DNA of 64,000 nucleotides from Iris pallida (taxonomy: Eukaryota > Streptophyta > Magnoliopsida > Asparagales > Iridaceae). Under the pieces are notes generated by a model that saw only the letters and a list, made by a program, of their open reading frames with translations, searched no databases and was not told the origin of the DNA. A program made the position numbers and the translations under genes. The stretch covers positions 39,076,289 to 39,140,288 of the forward strand of contig JANAVB010029819.1 of assembly GCA_029216955.1 (NCBI GenBank). The letters are read 5' to 3'. Below are positions 46,401-57,434 of this stretch, piece after piece (positions within the stretch are counted from its first letter, which is position 1; each line of letters begins with the position of its first letter).

Positions 46401-49400
46401 AATTCTCTCTGTTTCTTATTTCAAAGTATTTGGTTGTAAATGCTTTATTCCTAATACTAAAGATAAATTAGGAAATTTTGACAAAAAGGCCGATGAAGGT
46501 ATATTTTTAGGTTATATGGCGAAAAGCAAAGGTATGGAGTCTTCAACAAGAGAACGATGATCATCAAAGAATCAATAAATGTTAAATTTGACAAACTCAA
46601 TCAACATTCTGTCGATGATGATGATGAAGACATAAGTACACCTAGTACTGCTCCTGCAGAACCCTCACACAAAGCACCAGCTGAGTCTCTAAGCAGATCA
46701 CGTACAGAACCAGAAATCGGTACCAATAATCCAGAGGATATGCCAAAAGAAAAAAGATTTTTGGCAGACCATCCAAAGGACTTGGTAATTTGTGAGATTA
46801 CCAGAGGTGTAAGTACTCGTTCCTCTCGTAAAGATATAGCTTCATGTGTTGCTTTTATTTCACAGCTTGAACCCAAAAATATTAAAAAAGCATGTAGTTA
46901 TAATTTTTCCTTAGATGTTATGCAAGAGGAATTGAACCAATTTGAACAGTATCAAGTTTGGAAACTTGTTTCCAAGCTCATTGATCATCCGGTCATTGGC
47001 ACTCGCTGGGTATTCCGAAATAAACTGAATGAGAATGGCTTAGTGACTCGTAACAAGTCTCGACTCATAGCTCAAGGGTACAATCAAGAAGAAGGTATCG
47101 ACTACGACGAGACTTATGCCCCAGTTACGAGATTAGAATCCATTCGCATGTTATGTGCATTTGCATGTTTTCATAATTTTAAGTTATTTTAAATGGATGT
47201 TAAAAGATTTTGGTCACATTTTGCCACAGCTCTGAACCTTAATCCAACTTGCATATCTATGAATCAATTGGCAGAAGTTTGGCTATAAGGTACATCGTCT
47301 AAATCTATTATCGGGATCTGCCGTAATATTGTTTTTGCAATGGGCCTTTGGTTGATTTGGACTCAAAGGAATGCAGTGGTAAATAATGGCAAATTGATGA
47401 ACCTGTATGAAATTATTTGTCGTGTCACTTATAGCCTATAGAATTCTTTGCCAATATTTAATTCAGCAGAGGAGATTTCGGTGGCAGATAGTAATGCTTT
47501 GGGGGCTCTTCAAATTTACTTATCAAAATATTCTGCCGTCAATAGCACTTGGAGTAAATGGTGTCCGCCAATTGTGGGGCTCAAATTAAATATGTTTGGT
47601 TTGGTGGGTAAGGATGATAACAGTTCGGGAGGTGGCATCATTAGAGGATCTATTGGACAGCTTGTGCTTGCATTCTATAAATTCTTCAGAAAAGGAACAA
47701 ATCTGATGGCTGAGCTTAATTCGATTTTTACTGGCTTAAGCATCTGTGTTCAAGAAACTATGGTGATTGATCAGATTGAGACTAGCTCTAAAAGTCTCTT
47801 TGATGTTCTAAAATGCAAGGTGCCGACTCCGTGGAGGGCTATATATCAGTTTAGAAGGGCACAACAATTTCTTAAAGGGGATAATAGAATCTCTTTGATC
47901 TGTAAGGAAGCTAATCGTCTAGCCCAGGCATTAGCTTCCCAGGCCCTTATCACTCTTGATGAGAAGCAATTTTCTTCGCCAATGGACTTGCCTAGAGACA
48001 TCGCTCAGATTTTGACAGCAGATCAGATCGGTACTCTAGTATTATGCAAGTAGTTACTTTGGTTAACCTTTGTAGCCAGTTGGCATATGTGGAAAGGGCT
48101 ATCTCCCTCCCACTTTTCTCTCTGATTTTCTTTTCTTTTATTGTAGCCACTTCAGGCACCTGTAGAAAGGGCTATCTCCCTCCCATTTGTAAAAGTAAGG
48201 GCAATCTTCCTGCTTCCATGTTTAGTTTTTGAGTATCAATAAAGGCTATGGCCCCCACGTGTACGTGGTATACCTGCAAACAAAGGATGTTAAAAGTACA
48301 TTTTTGAATAGTTTTATAAAAGAAAAAGTTTATGTAGCTCAACCTCCAGGTTTTACTGATTTTAAAAATCCTGATTATGTTTTCAAGTTAAAGAAGGCAT
48401 TACACGGTTTAAAATAAGCCCCTCGTGCTTGGTACGATCATTTGAGTTCTTTTCTACTTCACAATAGCTTTTTAAAAAGGAAGGTTGATACTACACTATT
48501 TATAAAGTCTTTTAATATCAATCTTCTTTTGATTCAAATTTATGTAGATGATATCATTTTTGGATCTACTGATGAATCTCTTTGTCAAGAATTTTCAAAG
48601 TGTATGCAGAATGAGTTTGAGATGAGCATGATAGAAGAGCTGAAATTCTTTCTCGGACTGCAAATAAAAAAACCAGCAATAGGACGTTCATAAATCAAGC
48701 CAAGTACACAAAAGCTTTATTAAAAAAGTTCGATCTAGAAGCTGTCAAACCACTTGGCACTCCAATGGCAACTTCAACCAAGCTTGATATTGATGAAAAA
48801 GACAAACCTATCGACATACATAAATATCGAGGTATAATTGGTAGTTTACTTTACTTAACTGCTAGTCGACCAGATATAATGTTTAGTGTTTGCTTGTGTG
48901 CACATTTTCAAGCCAATCCTAAGGAATCACATCTGTGCACAGTTAAGCGTATCTTCCAATACCTTAAAGGCACTTTTTCTGTCGGCTTATGGTATCCAAA
49001 AACCATATCGTTTGACCTAATCGGTTATTCGGACACTGATTTTGTTGGATGCAAAGTAGATAGAAAAAGTACCAGCGATACATACCATTTCTTAGGCAAA
49101 GCTTTAGTCTCTTGATATAGTAAGAAACAAAATTCTGTCGCATTATCAACAACTGAGGCTGAGTATATCGCCGCAGGACGTTGTTGTGCACAAATTTTGT
49201 GGATGAAGCAAACCTTAGAAGACTTTGGCCTACTATACACATACATACCCATTTTCTGTGACAACACTAGCACTATCAATTTGACTAAGAATCCAGTATG
49301 TCACTCTCGCACTAAACATATCGAGATTTGACCTCATTTTCTTAGAGATCATCAACAAAATGGAGATATCAACCTTGTATACATAGACACAAAGAATCAA

Positions 49401-49493
49401 TAAGCTGATATCTTCACAAAACCTCTAGCAGAAGATCGTTTCAATTATTTAAGTCGAGAATTAGGAATTTTAGATGTCAATAATATTAATTAA
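43484..49493 (+). pseudogene. gag-pol of copia element E (broken, LINE inserted in reverse transcriptase)
   Basis: The start ATG is at 43484. Gag spans about 43484-44600 with MKPNESVTQMFTRFLDIVN and a zinc knuckle at 44339-44380 whose second Cys is Tyr. A protease-like region and GAG-pre-integrase domain follow (45350-45780), then integrase (45780-46560) with YIDLFGP and RSDHGGE; the third catalytic residue is Lys (46234-46236) in place of Glu. Reverse transcriptase (46900-48690) has YVDD at 48541-48552 and is split by a LINE at 47207-48284. RNase H (48765-49493) ends with ADIFTKPLAEDRF. Many in-frame stops (for example 43561, 43808, 44291, 45770, 47190, 48416, 49113) and frameshifts make it inactive. 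Confidence 0.93.
47207..48284 (+). mobile_element. 5'-truncated LINE inserted in copia E
   Basis: It is flanked by a 12-bp target duplication GGATGTTAAAAG (47195-47206 and 48285-48296) that interrupts the copia reverse transcriptase. The insert encodes a 201-codon frame (47448-48053) ending in an RNase H domain of the type at the C-terminus of plant LINE ORF2 (RVT_3 type): GGGIIRGSIGQLVLAF, AELNSIFTGLSICVQE and EANRLAQALASQALI. Two catalytic Asp positions appear replaced (FGL in place of DGS, SSK in place of DSK). The 3' region carries a duplicated AAAGGGCTATCTCCCTCCCA block (48096 and 48167) and AATAAA at 48238. No poly(A) run remains. Confidence 0.85.
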
Positions 49494-50100
49494 TTTTATT
49501 TTATACAATTATTTTCCAATACTCAAAAACTGTTTTTGAGACAAGCCTACAAAGGGTCTGTCTGTCACCACGACTACGGTCGAAGCGAAGCGATATTTAA
49601 TTATTCCCCGGTGAACTCCCGTTAGTTGGGACAGTACCTCTGCAGGTAATCTGAAACAGTCGCTGTGTAACAAAATTTAATTTGTAAAATAATATTAATT
49701 ATATTAATTGAAATTTAAAATTACTAAACTTAGAATTAAATAATTGAAAGGGGATGATGAAAAGGATATGGCCCATAAATTTTTTTTTCAAAAATTTATC
49801 AAAAGAACCCTAGGCGAACTCGACCCGAGTTCGGCCCGAATTCTGTTGGCGGTATATGTTTTTAAGTCAGAACCGGAGGTCTCCTCTTCTTCATCTCTTC
49901 CAAACTTCTCTCACAGCAGCAGCAGCCGCCCGAAAGCTTTTCTAAACCCTAAAAAATCTCCAACCCATTGCTTCTATTCCACTTGAAGATCTCTATCCAA
50001 GTTTTGGATTCGTGCAGAGAATTTATGTCTCTACAACATACTTCTGGAAGGTATAACTCTCTCCTTCAATTTTATCAGTTTCTATTCAAATTTGGGAGAA
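49494..50100 (+). other. Spacer between pol and the extra ORF of element E
   Basis: No supported ORF. It holds an inactive, shuffled-looking GC-richer patch (49555-49660) and an AT-rich leader with TCTTCATCTCTTCC-type CT tracts just before the next ORF. Confidence 0.6.
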
Positions 50101-51342
50101 ATGCCTAAGAGATTCACTCCTTCCAAGAGGAAGAAAACCAATACCAGTGAAGAGGCATCGTCTTTGAATCCACCAGTGGATTCACACTTTTCCCAGGTCC
50201 AATTGGCCGACGGTGCATACAATGAGTTTTATTTTGAAACTCATGACCAATCATTGCTATGGTATGGTGATTTTATCATGCGCAACATATGCACTGGCGC
50301 CCCGATTAAGTGGACTGTGTTTTCTAACCACCGTCCTTACTTTGAGGCATTAGGGCTATACCGACTTGTCATTAAAAAATTCCCTATAGATACTAATGCC
50401 ATTAGATTGTTTACTGCAACTTTGTGTTCGACACTTTTGATGTTAAGACTCATGTCAAAGGTATTAACATCGAGTTCAATGATGTCTTGTTAGCAGAAAT
50501 CCTTAGTATTCCTAGCGAAGGTGCCCCACTCGATGATATCACTGATTTTTATTTTTTCGATGGCAGACTCTTTTCAGCTTCAAGAACGATCTTGTGCACC
50601 TGTACGGGTTCGTTCTGGAAAGTTCAAGGCTGCAAACATGAATGTGTTTAACTATGAGTTACATCGCATCATTTATTCTACTATTCTTCCAAAATCTACT
50701 TCAAAAGATGATGTTACAAATCTTGAATTATCTGCCCTCTACCACATCATCAAGGGAATTCTATTTTCGGTTCCCAAGACTATTATCCAGATGATGGGAC
50801 GATTTCGCACAAGAGATCGAAATCTTTTTTATGCGATGTTCATTCCACGCATCTTTCAGCGATTTAACATCGATCTGTCTACTTCTGCTCTGGACCCTGA
50901 GCCCAAGTACCTCCAGTTATCTCGTCATAGTGTTGCCGCACCTCCTACTGCACCTACCCCATATCTTCAGGATTACCCTATGTATTTTGAGGGTATCCAT
51001 CAGCACCTTTCTGATCTCCAGACATTCATTACTGACACATCCAGGGAACGCGAGTTCCGTAATATGACTCAGTTTCAGGCACTAGCCAACTCCTTCGCTG
51101 ATCTTTGATTTGCTCAGACTGGACATTCTGCCAGTTCTCTTCCCCGAGATCCAGCTGTCTTCTGTTACCGCTATGAGGATGAGGCGGTACATACTCTCTT
51201 TCAGCTCGGTAACATTTATGACTGGTACCATGGTTCGGGTGCTACTCCACACACCTCTGGAGCTAGCACTTCTGGAGCTGGTCCATCCATACATAGTGGA
51301 CGTGCTAACACTGCAGATGATGATGATGATGAGGATTTGTGA
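50101..51342 (+). pseudogene. Extra ORF after pol in element E (putative plant transposon protein domain)
   Basis: It starts ATGCCTAAGAGATTC (50101) and continues through two frameshifts (near 50425 and 50570) and one TGA (51106-51108) to a TGA at 51340-51342. The N-terminus is basic (KRFTPSKRKK). The middle has GINIEFNDVLLAEILSIP and NVFNYELHRIIYSTILPK, matching my memory of the putative plant transposon protein domain (Transposase_32, PF20167). The C-terminal part has a Pro-rich stretch, a predicted helix and an acidic DDDDDEDL end. It occupies the place of the envelope-like ORF of SIRE elements, but I see no clear signal peptide or fusion-type segment. Function unknown. Confidence 0.7.
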
Positions 51343-51862
51343 TTTAGACGTACTGCATTTTGTCTAGATGATCACTTGAGACTTTGATTATGTCTTTGTT
51401 ACTTGGAAATGCTCCGACATTCTAAGATATCATTAGTACTCTATCCTTTTAGTTTCTTTTGCACTGAGATTGTGTTTGTCTGAGATGATATTCTGTGAAC
51501 ATGTTTTATGCTTTCTTTAGCATATTTTTATTCAGTTTAATATTATTCCATATTCCTCACAGCACGCTCTCTTTATGCTTCAATATTAACTGGATGTGAA
51601 ATATAAATTGCCTGTGAAATGTTGTTTTTCTATTTATTATGTTTATATTTCTTCAACAATTGTTTCTTATGCATATATTGTAGGGGAGCTTCTCTCTTTG
51701 CAATTAATCTGCTAAGTGACAACGAGGGAGAAATAGGATCTAACATCTACTGCAGGATACAGGAACATTTTTTTCAGGATACGGTACAATTTGCAATTTT
51801 GATCATCTTTCAAATCTTATCGATCAAAGATGTTATATCGGTCAAGGTTTGTCAATTATCAA
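51343..51862 (+). other. 3' non-coding region of element E
   Basis: No gene. A plus-strand GGGGAGCTTC near 51686 and GAGGGAGAAAT near 51724 look like secondary purine tracts, as often found upstream of the main tract in SIRE-type elements. Confidence 0.6.
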
Positions 51863-51874
51863 AATGGGGGAGAT
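51863..51874 (+). other. Polypurine tract of element E
   Basis: AATGGGGGAGAT directly precedes the 3' LTR. Confidence 0.9.
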
Positions 51875-52937
51875 TGTTGGCCTATTGGTCATGGTCAAAC
51901 CTGATTTTAATAATTAATTAAACTCTGTCTCGATATATGGGCTACTTAAAGATGTTTTGGACTCTTGGACACTGCTAGAGAATAGCTATCCGATTTATTC
52001 AAGACCGAAGCTATGTTTGCCACTCGAGTTTGTATTTCTTTTATGCAATGTATTTTCATTTTTTATTGAGTCTAGGAATATATTGTACACCGAGTAGTAC
52101 TGGCAAATAGGCTACCCTAAAAATGTTTTCAAAAATATCCCATGTTTTGAAAAACAGCTCCCTATTTACAAAAAGCTCCTAACTGCTTAAAACTATTTCA
52201 AACAGACCAAAAATCAATTTGCAAAAATCTTGACTAAACCCTGACAAAATTCGGCCAGAGTTTGGCCTGAGTTCTGTTAGTGGCCGTTGTGTTATGAATG
52301 TTTGAAAACTTGGTCTCCCTGTAGTTACGAATTTTTACGAGATTTTTTCATAGAGTTTTGTCCGAATTTTGCCCGTATTCTACCAGAGTTCTGTCTTTGG
52401 AAAAACTATAAATAGAGAAATATTTCGATCATTTCAATACACCAATTCACTTTCATCTCTTCTCTCTAAAGCCTACTGTTGTATTCCAAAGAGTTCTAAG
52501 CTTTATTTTTCAAATCCTAAGCCAGTTACAATCCTCTAGTCGATTTGTCAGTGCGGTACGGTCTAGAAGCTTCAGAACGATTGTAATCAGATGTTTGATT
52601 GAAGAAAGACTCTTTACAATTGAAGTTGGTCGAGTACTTCGTATCAAAGCTCGCATTTGTAGAAGTTGCAAGAACTTCGTATGAAAACTAGCAGTTTATT
52701 CCAATAGTAGATTCAACTAGAAGTTAGATTTCTTCTGACTGGACTAATCCTCAAAAGAGGGAAACCAGTATACATCGTCGTCTTTGCGTTTGCATTCTAA
52801 TCTCTACTTTTACATTATTTATTTGTGATATATATTGTCGATGTGATCTTGCTGCTAACTTTTTAAATTAGCTATATTCTGCTGCCTACTCTATTCACCC
52901 CCTCTAGAGTATTGTGCTTTACAAATATGTTCCTACA
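51875..52937 (+). repeat. 3' LTR of element E (1063 bp)
   Basis: TGTTGGCCTATTGG...TTCCTACA, followed by TAGGA. Confidence 0.95.
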
Positions 52938-53061
52938 TAGGAGGCGAGGGACCGGCACCGTCATCCACTAACGGAGTACCACTCCATCCACTGGTGGAAC
53001 CTCTACCTCCATGAGATACTCCTCTACCGCCACGGTAGTATGATCCTCTGCGTCCTGCCAT
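52938..53061 (-). pseudogene. First exon of the Transposase_24-type CACTA gene
   Basis: Minus strand ATG at 53059-53061 opens MAGRRGSYYRGGRG, a Gly/Arg-rich start typical of this family, and stays open to the copia E insertion point. Allowing for one copy of TAGGA, the frame continues at 42321, showing that E split an exon. A 3' splice site (TTGTAG) lies about 28 bp upstream, so an untranslated leader exon is possible. Confidence 0.7.
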
Positions 53062-53088
53062 ACTTGATAGAAATAGATATCTACAAGA

Positions 53089-53236
53089 TAATAACCATAT
53101 ATTTAACATATCACAGTTTATAAAAAAAATAGGCCCGGAGCAACCCTCTGTTGAATTTCTAGATAATAACCATGCATTTAACATATCACAGTTTATAAAA
53201 ATAGACCCGGAGCAACCCTCCGTTGAATTTCTAGAT
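53089..53236. repeat. Two tandem ~75-bp units
   Basis: GATAATAACCATRYATTTAA...CCCGGAGCAACCCTCYG...AATTTCTA is repeated twice and partly a third time. A related motif occurs at 40203-40235 on the other side of the CACTA gene. Confidence 0.8.
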
Positions 53237-53436
53237 AATAACCAAGTCTAGATAATAGCATCCAAAAACATCCAAGTCTAGATAATAACCATGTTTAGAA
53301 AATAAGAAGCATCAATAGTTGTAAAAATATCCAAGTCTAACCTAGAAATAAGTCTATAAAAAATAAATTCGGTCAAAAGTTATAACATACTGCTCTACCC
53401 TCTATGCAGGCACAGAGAGATCTCCCTCCTCGACTA

Positions 53437-53736
53437 CTATGCATAAATAGGATCCACGCCAGCAAGATCAATATCCATAGGAGCTAGATGACTGGAACTC
53501 CTGATGCAACTGCCTTCTAGTGCTACCTCCTCCTTCACAGCTATCTTGGCTTTAGGAATGACTTCCTCTTTAATAGTAGGAGGAAGTTCTTCCTTGACCT
53601 TCATCTCTGCTTTAGGTGCCACTACCTCCTCAGCAGCAGGAGGAAGCACTACCTCCTTAGCAGCAGGAGGTACCACTACCTCCTCAGCAGCCATCCGTGC
53701 CTCTCTCAAGTGACGTGCTCGGGTCATAGGTGCCAT
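53437..53736 (-). CDS. Short Glu/Lys/Val-rich repeat ORF in the CACTA element
   Basis: A 99-codon minus-strand frame starts MAPMTRARHLREARMAAEE and is made largely of imperfect EEVVxPPAA / VKEE repeats, ending in a neutral tail (DLAGVDPIYA). It lies between the two CACTA transposase genes on the same strand. It has no recognised domain; the repeated P-A-x-E-V-V pattern suggests low-complexity expansion. It could be a separate small exon of the Transposase_24-type gene or chance coding in a repeat. Confidence 0.35.
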   Translation of the reverse strand: MAPMTRARHLREARMAAEEVVVPPAAKEVVLPPAAEEVVAPKAEMKVKEELPPTIKEEVIPKAKIAVKEEVALEGSCIRSSSHLAPMDIDLAGVDPIYA

Positions 53737-53871
53737 CTGGATAGCTTGATGGAAACATAGAGATTAATTAGTAATTAAACAAAATGACAGTATTAGACGT
53801 GTAATGTGGAAGATTTATTGTTGCATGGAGATTAATTAGTGGTTAAACATATTTTACATTTGATTTTATTT

Positions 53872-54600
53872 TCAATCATCTTCTGAAAATTTATCTTCTT
53901 CGTCCTTCATGTCCTCATCTTCCTCTTCCTCCTCATATTCGCTTTCATCTACTTCATTTTTCTCTTCGGATACTTCTACCTCTTCTACACGATTAGATGT
54001 GTCATAGAACTTTCGTTGTGTCCATGTCAACTGTATTTATTACGGGAGGTAGCTCGTCCTCCTGAAAAGCTATTTCGTCAACATCGTAGGTATTTCTGGC
54101 TTTAGTCTTGCATATTGCCCACCAGTCCAACCTAGTTGTTCTCTGTCTACGATAAGTAGTGAAGTAAACTAGTTGAGCCTAACTTGTTAGGACAAATGGT
54201 TCGTATCCTTGATATCGACGCCGGTAGTTAATATCCACAAGACATGCTTGTCAATTTTCTAAGCTTGATCTTGGATCGGATCGAACCAATCACACCTGAA
54301 CAACACGATTCTAGCCGGCTCTATGTCGTAGTTATATGTCAACTTCACAATCTCCCATAAAACGTCATAGAAATCATTGCCCGGATCGACATCTTTATAG
54401 TTTATAGATCGAATACACAAACAACGATTTTTGGTCGAATCAAGATCCGAAAAGTTCTCTTTGATCGGAGCATTTGTTGACTTGAACCTAAACCCATTAA
54501 CACAATAGCTTGGCCAGATTTTGACGGAATAAATGGGCCCTTTGGCTAGAGTTCTAATAGACTCATTCTCTAGTATTGCATCCGGACGATCGACCTAAAT
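53872..54600 (-). pseudogene. C-terminal part of TNP2-type CACTA transposase (DUF4216 region)
   Basis: On the minus strand the frame from about 54573 has TLAKGP, then NGFRFKSTNAP, and RIVLFRCDWFDP, the pattern of the DUF4216 domain that follows the catalytic domain in plant TNP2-type transposases. The end is a strongly acidic tail (EEEEEDEDMKDEEDK) closing with a TGA at 53872-53874. In-frame stops near 54262 and 54205 and frame changes show decay. The catalytic N-terminal part would lie beyond 54605 and is removed or displaced by copia F. Confidence 0.75.
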
Positions 54601-54605
54601 ACTAC

Positions 54606-55524
54606 TGAAGAACAAATAGGCAACTCTAGAGGGGGGTGAATAGAGTTTATAGCAATAATGGCCAAATAAAATTAACTCTATTCACCAACAGTAAATAATC
54701 AGAGTAGTAAATGCGGAAACAAAAAGATCAAGAGAGCATACGCAAACACAGCAGATTTTTAACCTGGTTTCCCTCGTGGAGGACTAGTCCAGGCCTGAGA
54801 ACTCTAGCTTAGGAGTAAATCCACTATTTATGAAATAGTAGTTACACCTCGTGCCTTTTCTTCAGAAGAGCACGTCAACTTCTTATAAAGATCGTTGTGG
54901 CGAAGCTTGGAATTTTCTAAGCGACTTTCTTGACTCTTGCACAAACTTCTAACTGAATAGCACTGAGCACTTTTAGGCTTAGGAAGCTTGTGGCTAGTAG
55001 ATGAGAAGGTTAAGGCTTGTATGAGGCTTATAGAGAAGAGAAGAAAAGATAATTGGATGAATTAGAATGAGAGAATTCAACGCCTATTTATACTAGTTGG
55101 GATAGGCAGAATTAGGTAAGAATTCTGTGTCATGAATTCAAATTTTTGGTCGTTGGACAACTAGCATACAGCAAGCCCTAAAAATTAGGGTCCTAAAAAT
55201 CAGGGGACAGAGTTCGGCCTGAACTCTGTCTTCTTGCTGAAAGAGAGTTCAGATGGGCTTTGTGGGTTAAGTTTGGCTTAGTAGAGCTTTGGATTTGTTT
55301 GGGAATAAGGTTTAAGCCAAGAATACCCAGTGCTACTCAGTTTACATTTTGGTAAACTCAATAAATGTAAAATAGTACAGACTCTAAAAACTAGTACGCT
55401 GCAGGAGAGAGACGACGTCCATCTTGCACTGAGTTCTGTCTTGATGTGTCATATTGAATTATGATAAATATCATATTGTCAATTTGTCAATATTTGGTTG
55501 ACTGTGATCCAGTTTGGGTCAACA
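54606..55524 (-). repeat. 3' LTR of element F (919 bp)
   Basis: Minus strand starts TGTTGACCCAAACTGG after the purine tract ATGGAGGAGAT (55525-55535). It ends near 54606 in TGTTCTTCA on the minus strand, with the ACTCTATTCACCCCCC block also found near the end of the E LTR. Confidence 0.8.
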
Positions 55525-56006
55525 ATCTCCTCCATATTGATAATTGACAAAAATGATGTTTGTATATTCAATGTTCATACCTGGAAACAAGTTGGAAGGG
55601 GTAGACAAGCATAGAATGCAGTAGCTCCCCCGTAATAGTAGCTCCCCCATAAACATAGCTTCTCCGTAAACCAATGTGTCGTATCCTGATATACATTATC
55701 TCCTCCAAAACACAGATATCACACAACATGATAGAGATATAAATATCAAATAGATATCCCCTTTTGGCATTTATCAAAAATGAACACCAAACAGACAGGC
55801 AGAAGACGGTATAAAGGATTAACTGGCAAGCACACAAGTTATAGGTAAAAGAGAACAATATATTAACCACAGATAAAATCTAAAGATCCACATAAACTGA
55901 AAATGTACTCATACAAGAAAATGAAACTACATAAGCAGAAGTCCATAAAGCATAAAACTAAATAAGATCATCAGCAGTAGCAACAGCAGGTACGGAACCA
56001 CATCCA
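55525..56006 (-). other. 3' non-coding region of element F
   Basis: No supported gene. It carries the main polypurine tract next to the LTR and repeated GGGGGAGCTACT words (minus strand, about 55619-55655) plus GGAGGAGAT-like tracts, a SIRE-style feature. Confidence 0.65.
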
Positions 56007-57160
56007 TCATGGAGCACGAGATGGCCCAGCGGTGTCAGATGGATCAATATCAGAACGACGAGGATCCACAAAAGCTGCATCCGGATCCAGATATCGCATG
56101 ACCCAGGGGTCGTCGATACGGTAACCGACGCGAGATGGATCCCGCTCCATAGGAAGGGACATAGTAGAATGTCGAGACATGCTGTACCGGATGTCATATA
56201 ATGAGTTACTGATGGCACTCATCTGCAAAGTGGTAAAATAATCAAGCTGGGTCCAGCGGTCATTTTCCAACATGAAGCGATCGTGCAACATGATTTGAAT
56301 AGACTCGAGAGTAGATGGTGGCACGGGCGCAGGTTGCACAAGAGCAGGTGGATCAGCCTGAGCATCAAACTCGGAATGCTCTGACTCAGCATGAGACTCA
56401 ACAGCTGCTAGAAGCTGCCTTGCCTTAGACAGATAGGCAGGGGCTGGAAGGAACTGGCACTCATCAAGAGGAACATTGAACGCACGAAAAAGTATTGACA
56501 AATAAAGGGCATAGACCAGTGATCGATGTCTCTTCCGTGCACTAATCATCTAGTCCATCATAGTGCAGAGATCTCAAAATAAGAAACTTCATCAGTCGAT
56601 CCCGCTTTGGGCAAGATCGTGGAGAAAATGATACGATAAAGTTCATAGAAATAGGGGTTAAGAAATTTAGCAAGTAACTTGCATTGACGAGTGTTAGGAG
56701 TACACAAATCATCTCTGAAACTTTCAAGGGACGATCCATCGGGAAATTGAAACTTATGTGCATCGACAATTTTCTCCCAAGAATTGGGTTTCGAGATCTC
56801 GAGATATTCCGTAAGTTCAAAATCATCAAAAGTGATGTCAATTCTGGCGACACGAGAATAGATTTGTGTGTCGTCAAAAGTGAGATTACAGTAAAACATT
56901 TGGATAGCATTCAAGTATATAAGAGACGATGTAGAAACTAACTCATCTAGACAATGATCATGGAACAATGAGTCATATCTAGAAAAAATTATAAAATTGA
57001 TAGGATGACCTGCATACACACTCCTTGAACGAAAGTCATTGAACCATTCATTGGAAGCCTCCAATGAAACAAAAATTTGTTCATTGAAAGTGTTAAGGTC
57101 ATGAGGTGGTAGTGGATTAAATTTATAAACCATGAAAATCAAATATTTGATGAAAATCAA
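56007..57160 (-). pseudogene. Extra ORF after pol in element F (putative plant transposon protein domain)
   Basis: The minus-strand frame 57160-56558 (200 codons) includes DITFDDFELTEYLEISKP and FYELYRIIFSTILPKAG, clearly related to the extra ORF of element E. The frame then shifts to 56549-56007 (180 codons), which includes RKRHRSLVYALYLSILFRAF and a C-terminal tail ending DTAGPSRAP. Compared with E, a stretch of about 15 codons between the two frames is missing and a stop lies at the junction. No transmembrane segment is evident. Its role is unknown; its position is that of the SIRE envelope-like ORF. Confidence 0.7.
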
Positions 57161-57434
57161 AAATTTGATTGAAAAAGAAACTATGAATAGAATAAATGGA
57201 ATTGAATTTAGAAAATTTTGAATTAACCAAGTTACAAAATAAATTAAACCATATAATAAACAAGAATTTTTTTTTAGCTATAGGAGCCGGATCCCAGCTA
57301 GCGGTAGTCCGAAGAATAGTGCACCGTGTCGCTTAGGCTTTTACGCCTTGTTGTCAGAAGGACCCTTTCGGCTTGTACCCATAGCAAAGGCACCATAAAG
57401 ATATATGTCATAATCGTTATTTACGCAGGCCAAT
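57161..57434 (-). other. Spacer between pol and the extra ORF of element F
   Basis: AT-rich then a GC-richer patch (57285-57400), comparable in place to the patch at 49555-49660 in E. Confidence 0.5.

Larger units (their letters stand above)
42322..52937 (+). mobile_element. Element E: Ty1/copia retrotransposon, SIRE type, with nested LINE
   Basis: Direct LTRs (42322-43393 and 51875-52937) are flanked by a perfect 5-bp duplication TAGGA (42317-42321 and 52938-52942). A primer site (TGGTATTAGAGC, 43396-43407), gag-pol (43484-49493), an extra downstream ORF (50101-51342) and a polypurine tract (51863-51874) follow in order. Size 10.6 kb, about 9.5 kb without the nested LINE. An extra ORF after RNase H and long spacers are typical of the SIRE/Maximus lineage. 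It inserted in the first exon of the CACTA gene. Confidence 0.95.
39516..54605 (-). mobile_element. Degenerate CACTA (En/Spm) element, split by copia E and cut by copia F
   Basis: Subterminal TAGCGACG-type repeats (39516-40110) are followed on the minus strand by a Transposase_24-type gene (40517-42321 plus 52938-53061) and a TNP2-type transposase end (53872-54600). Copia E occupies 42322-52937. Copia F starts at 54606 inside the TNP2 gene, so the other CACTA terminus lies outside the window. No intact CACTA terminal repeat is seen at the 39.5-kb end, where the sequence joins the copia fragment directly. Confidence 0.72.
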
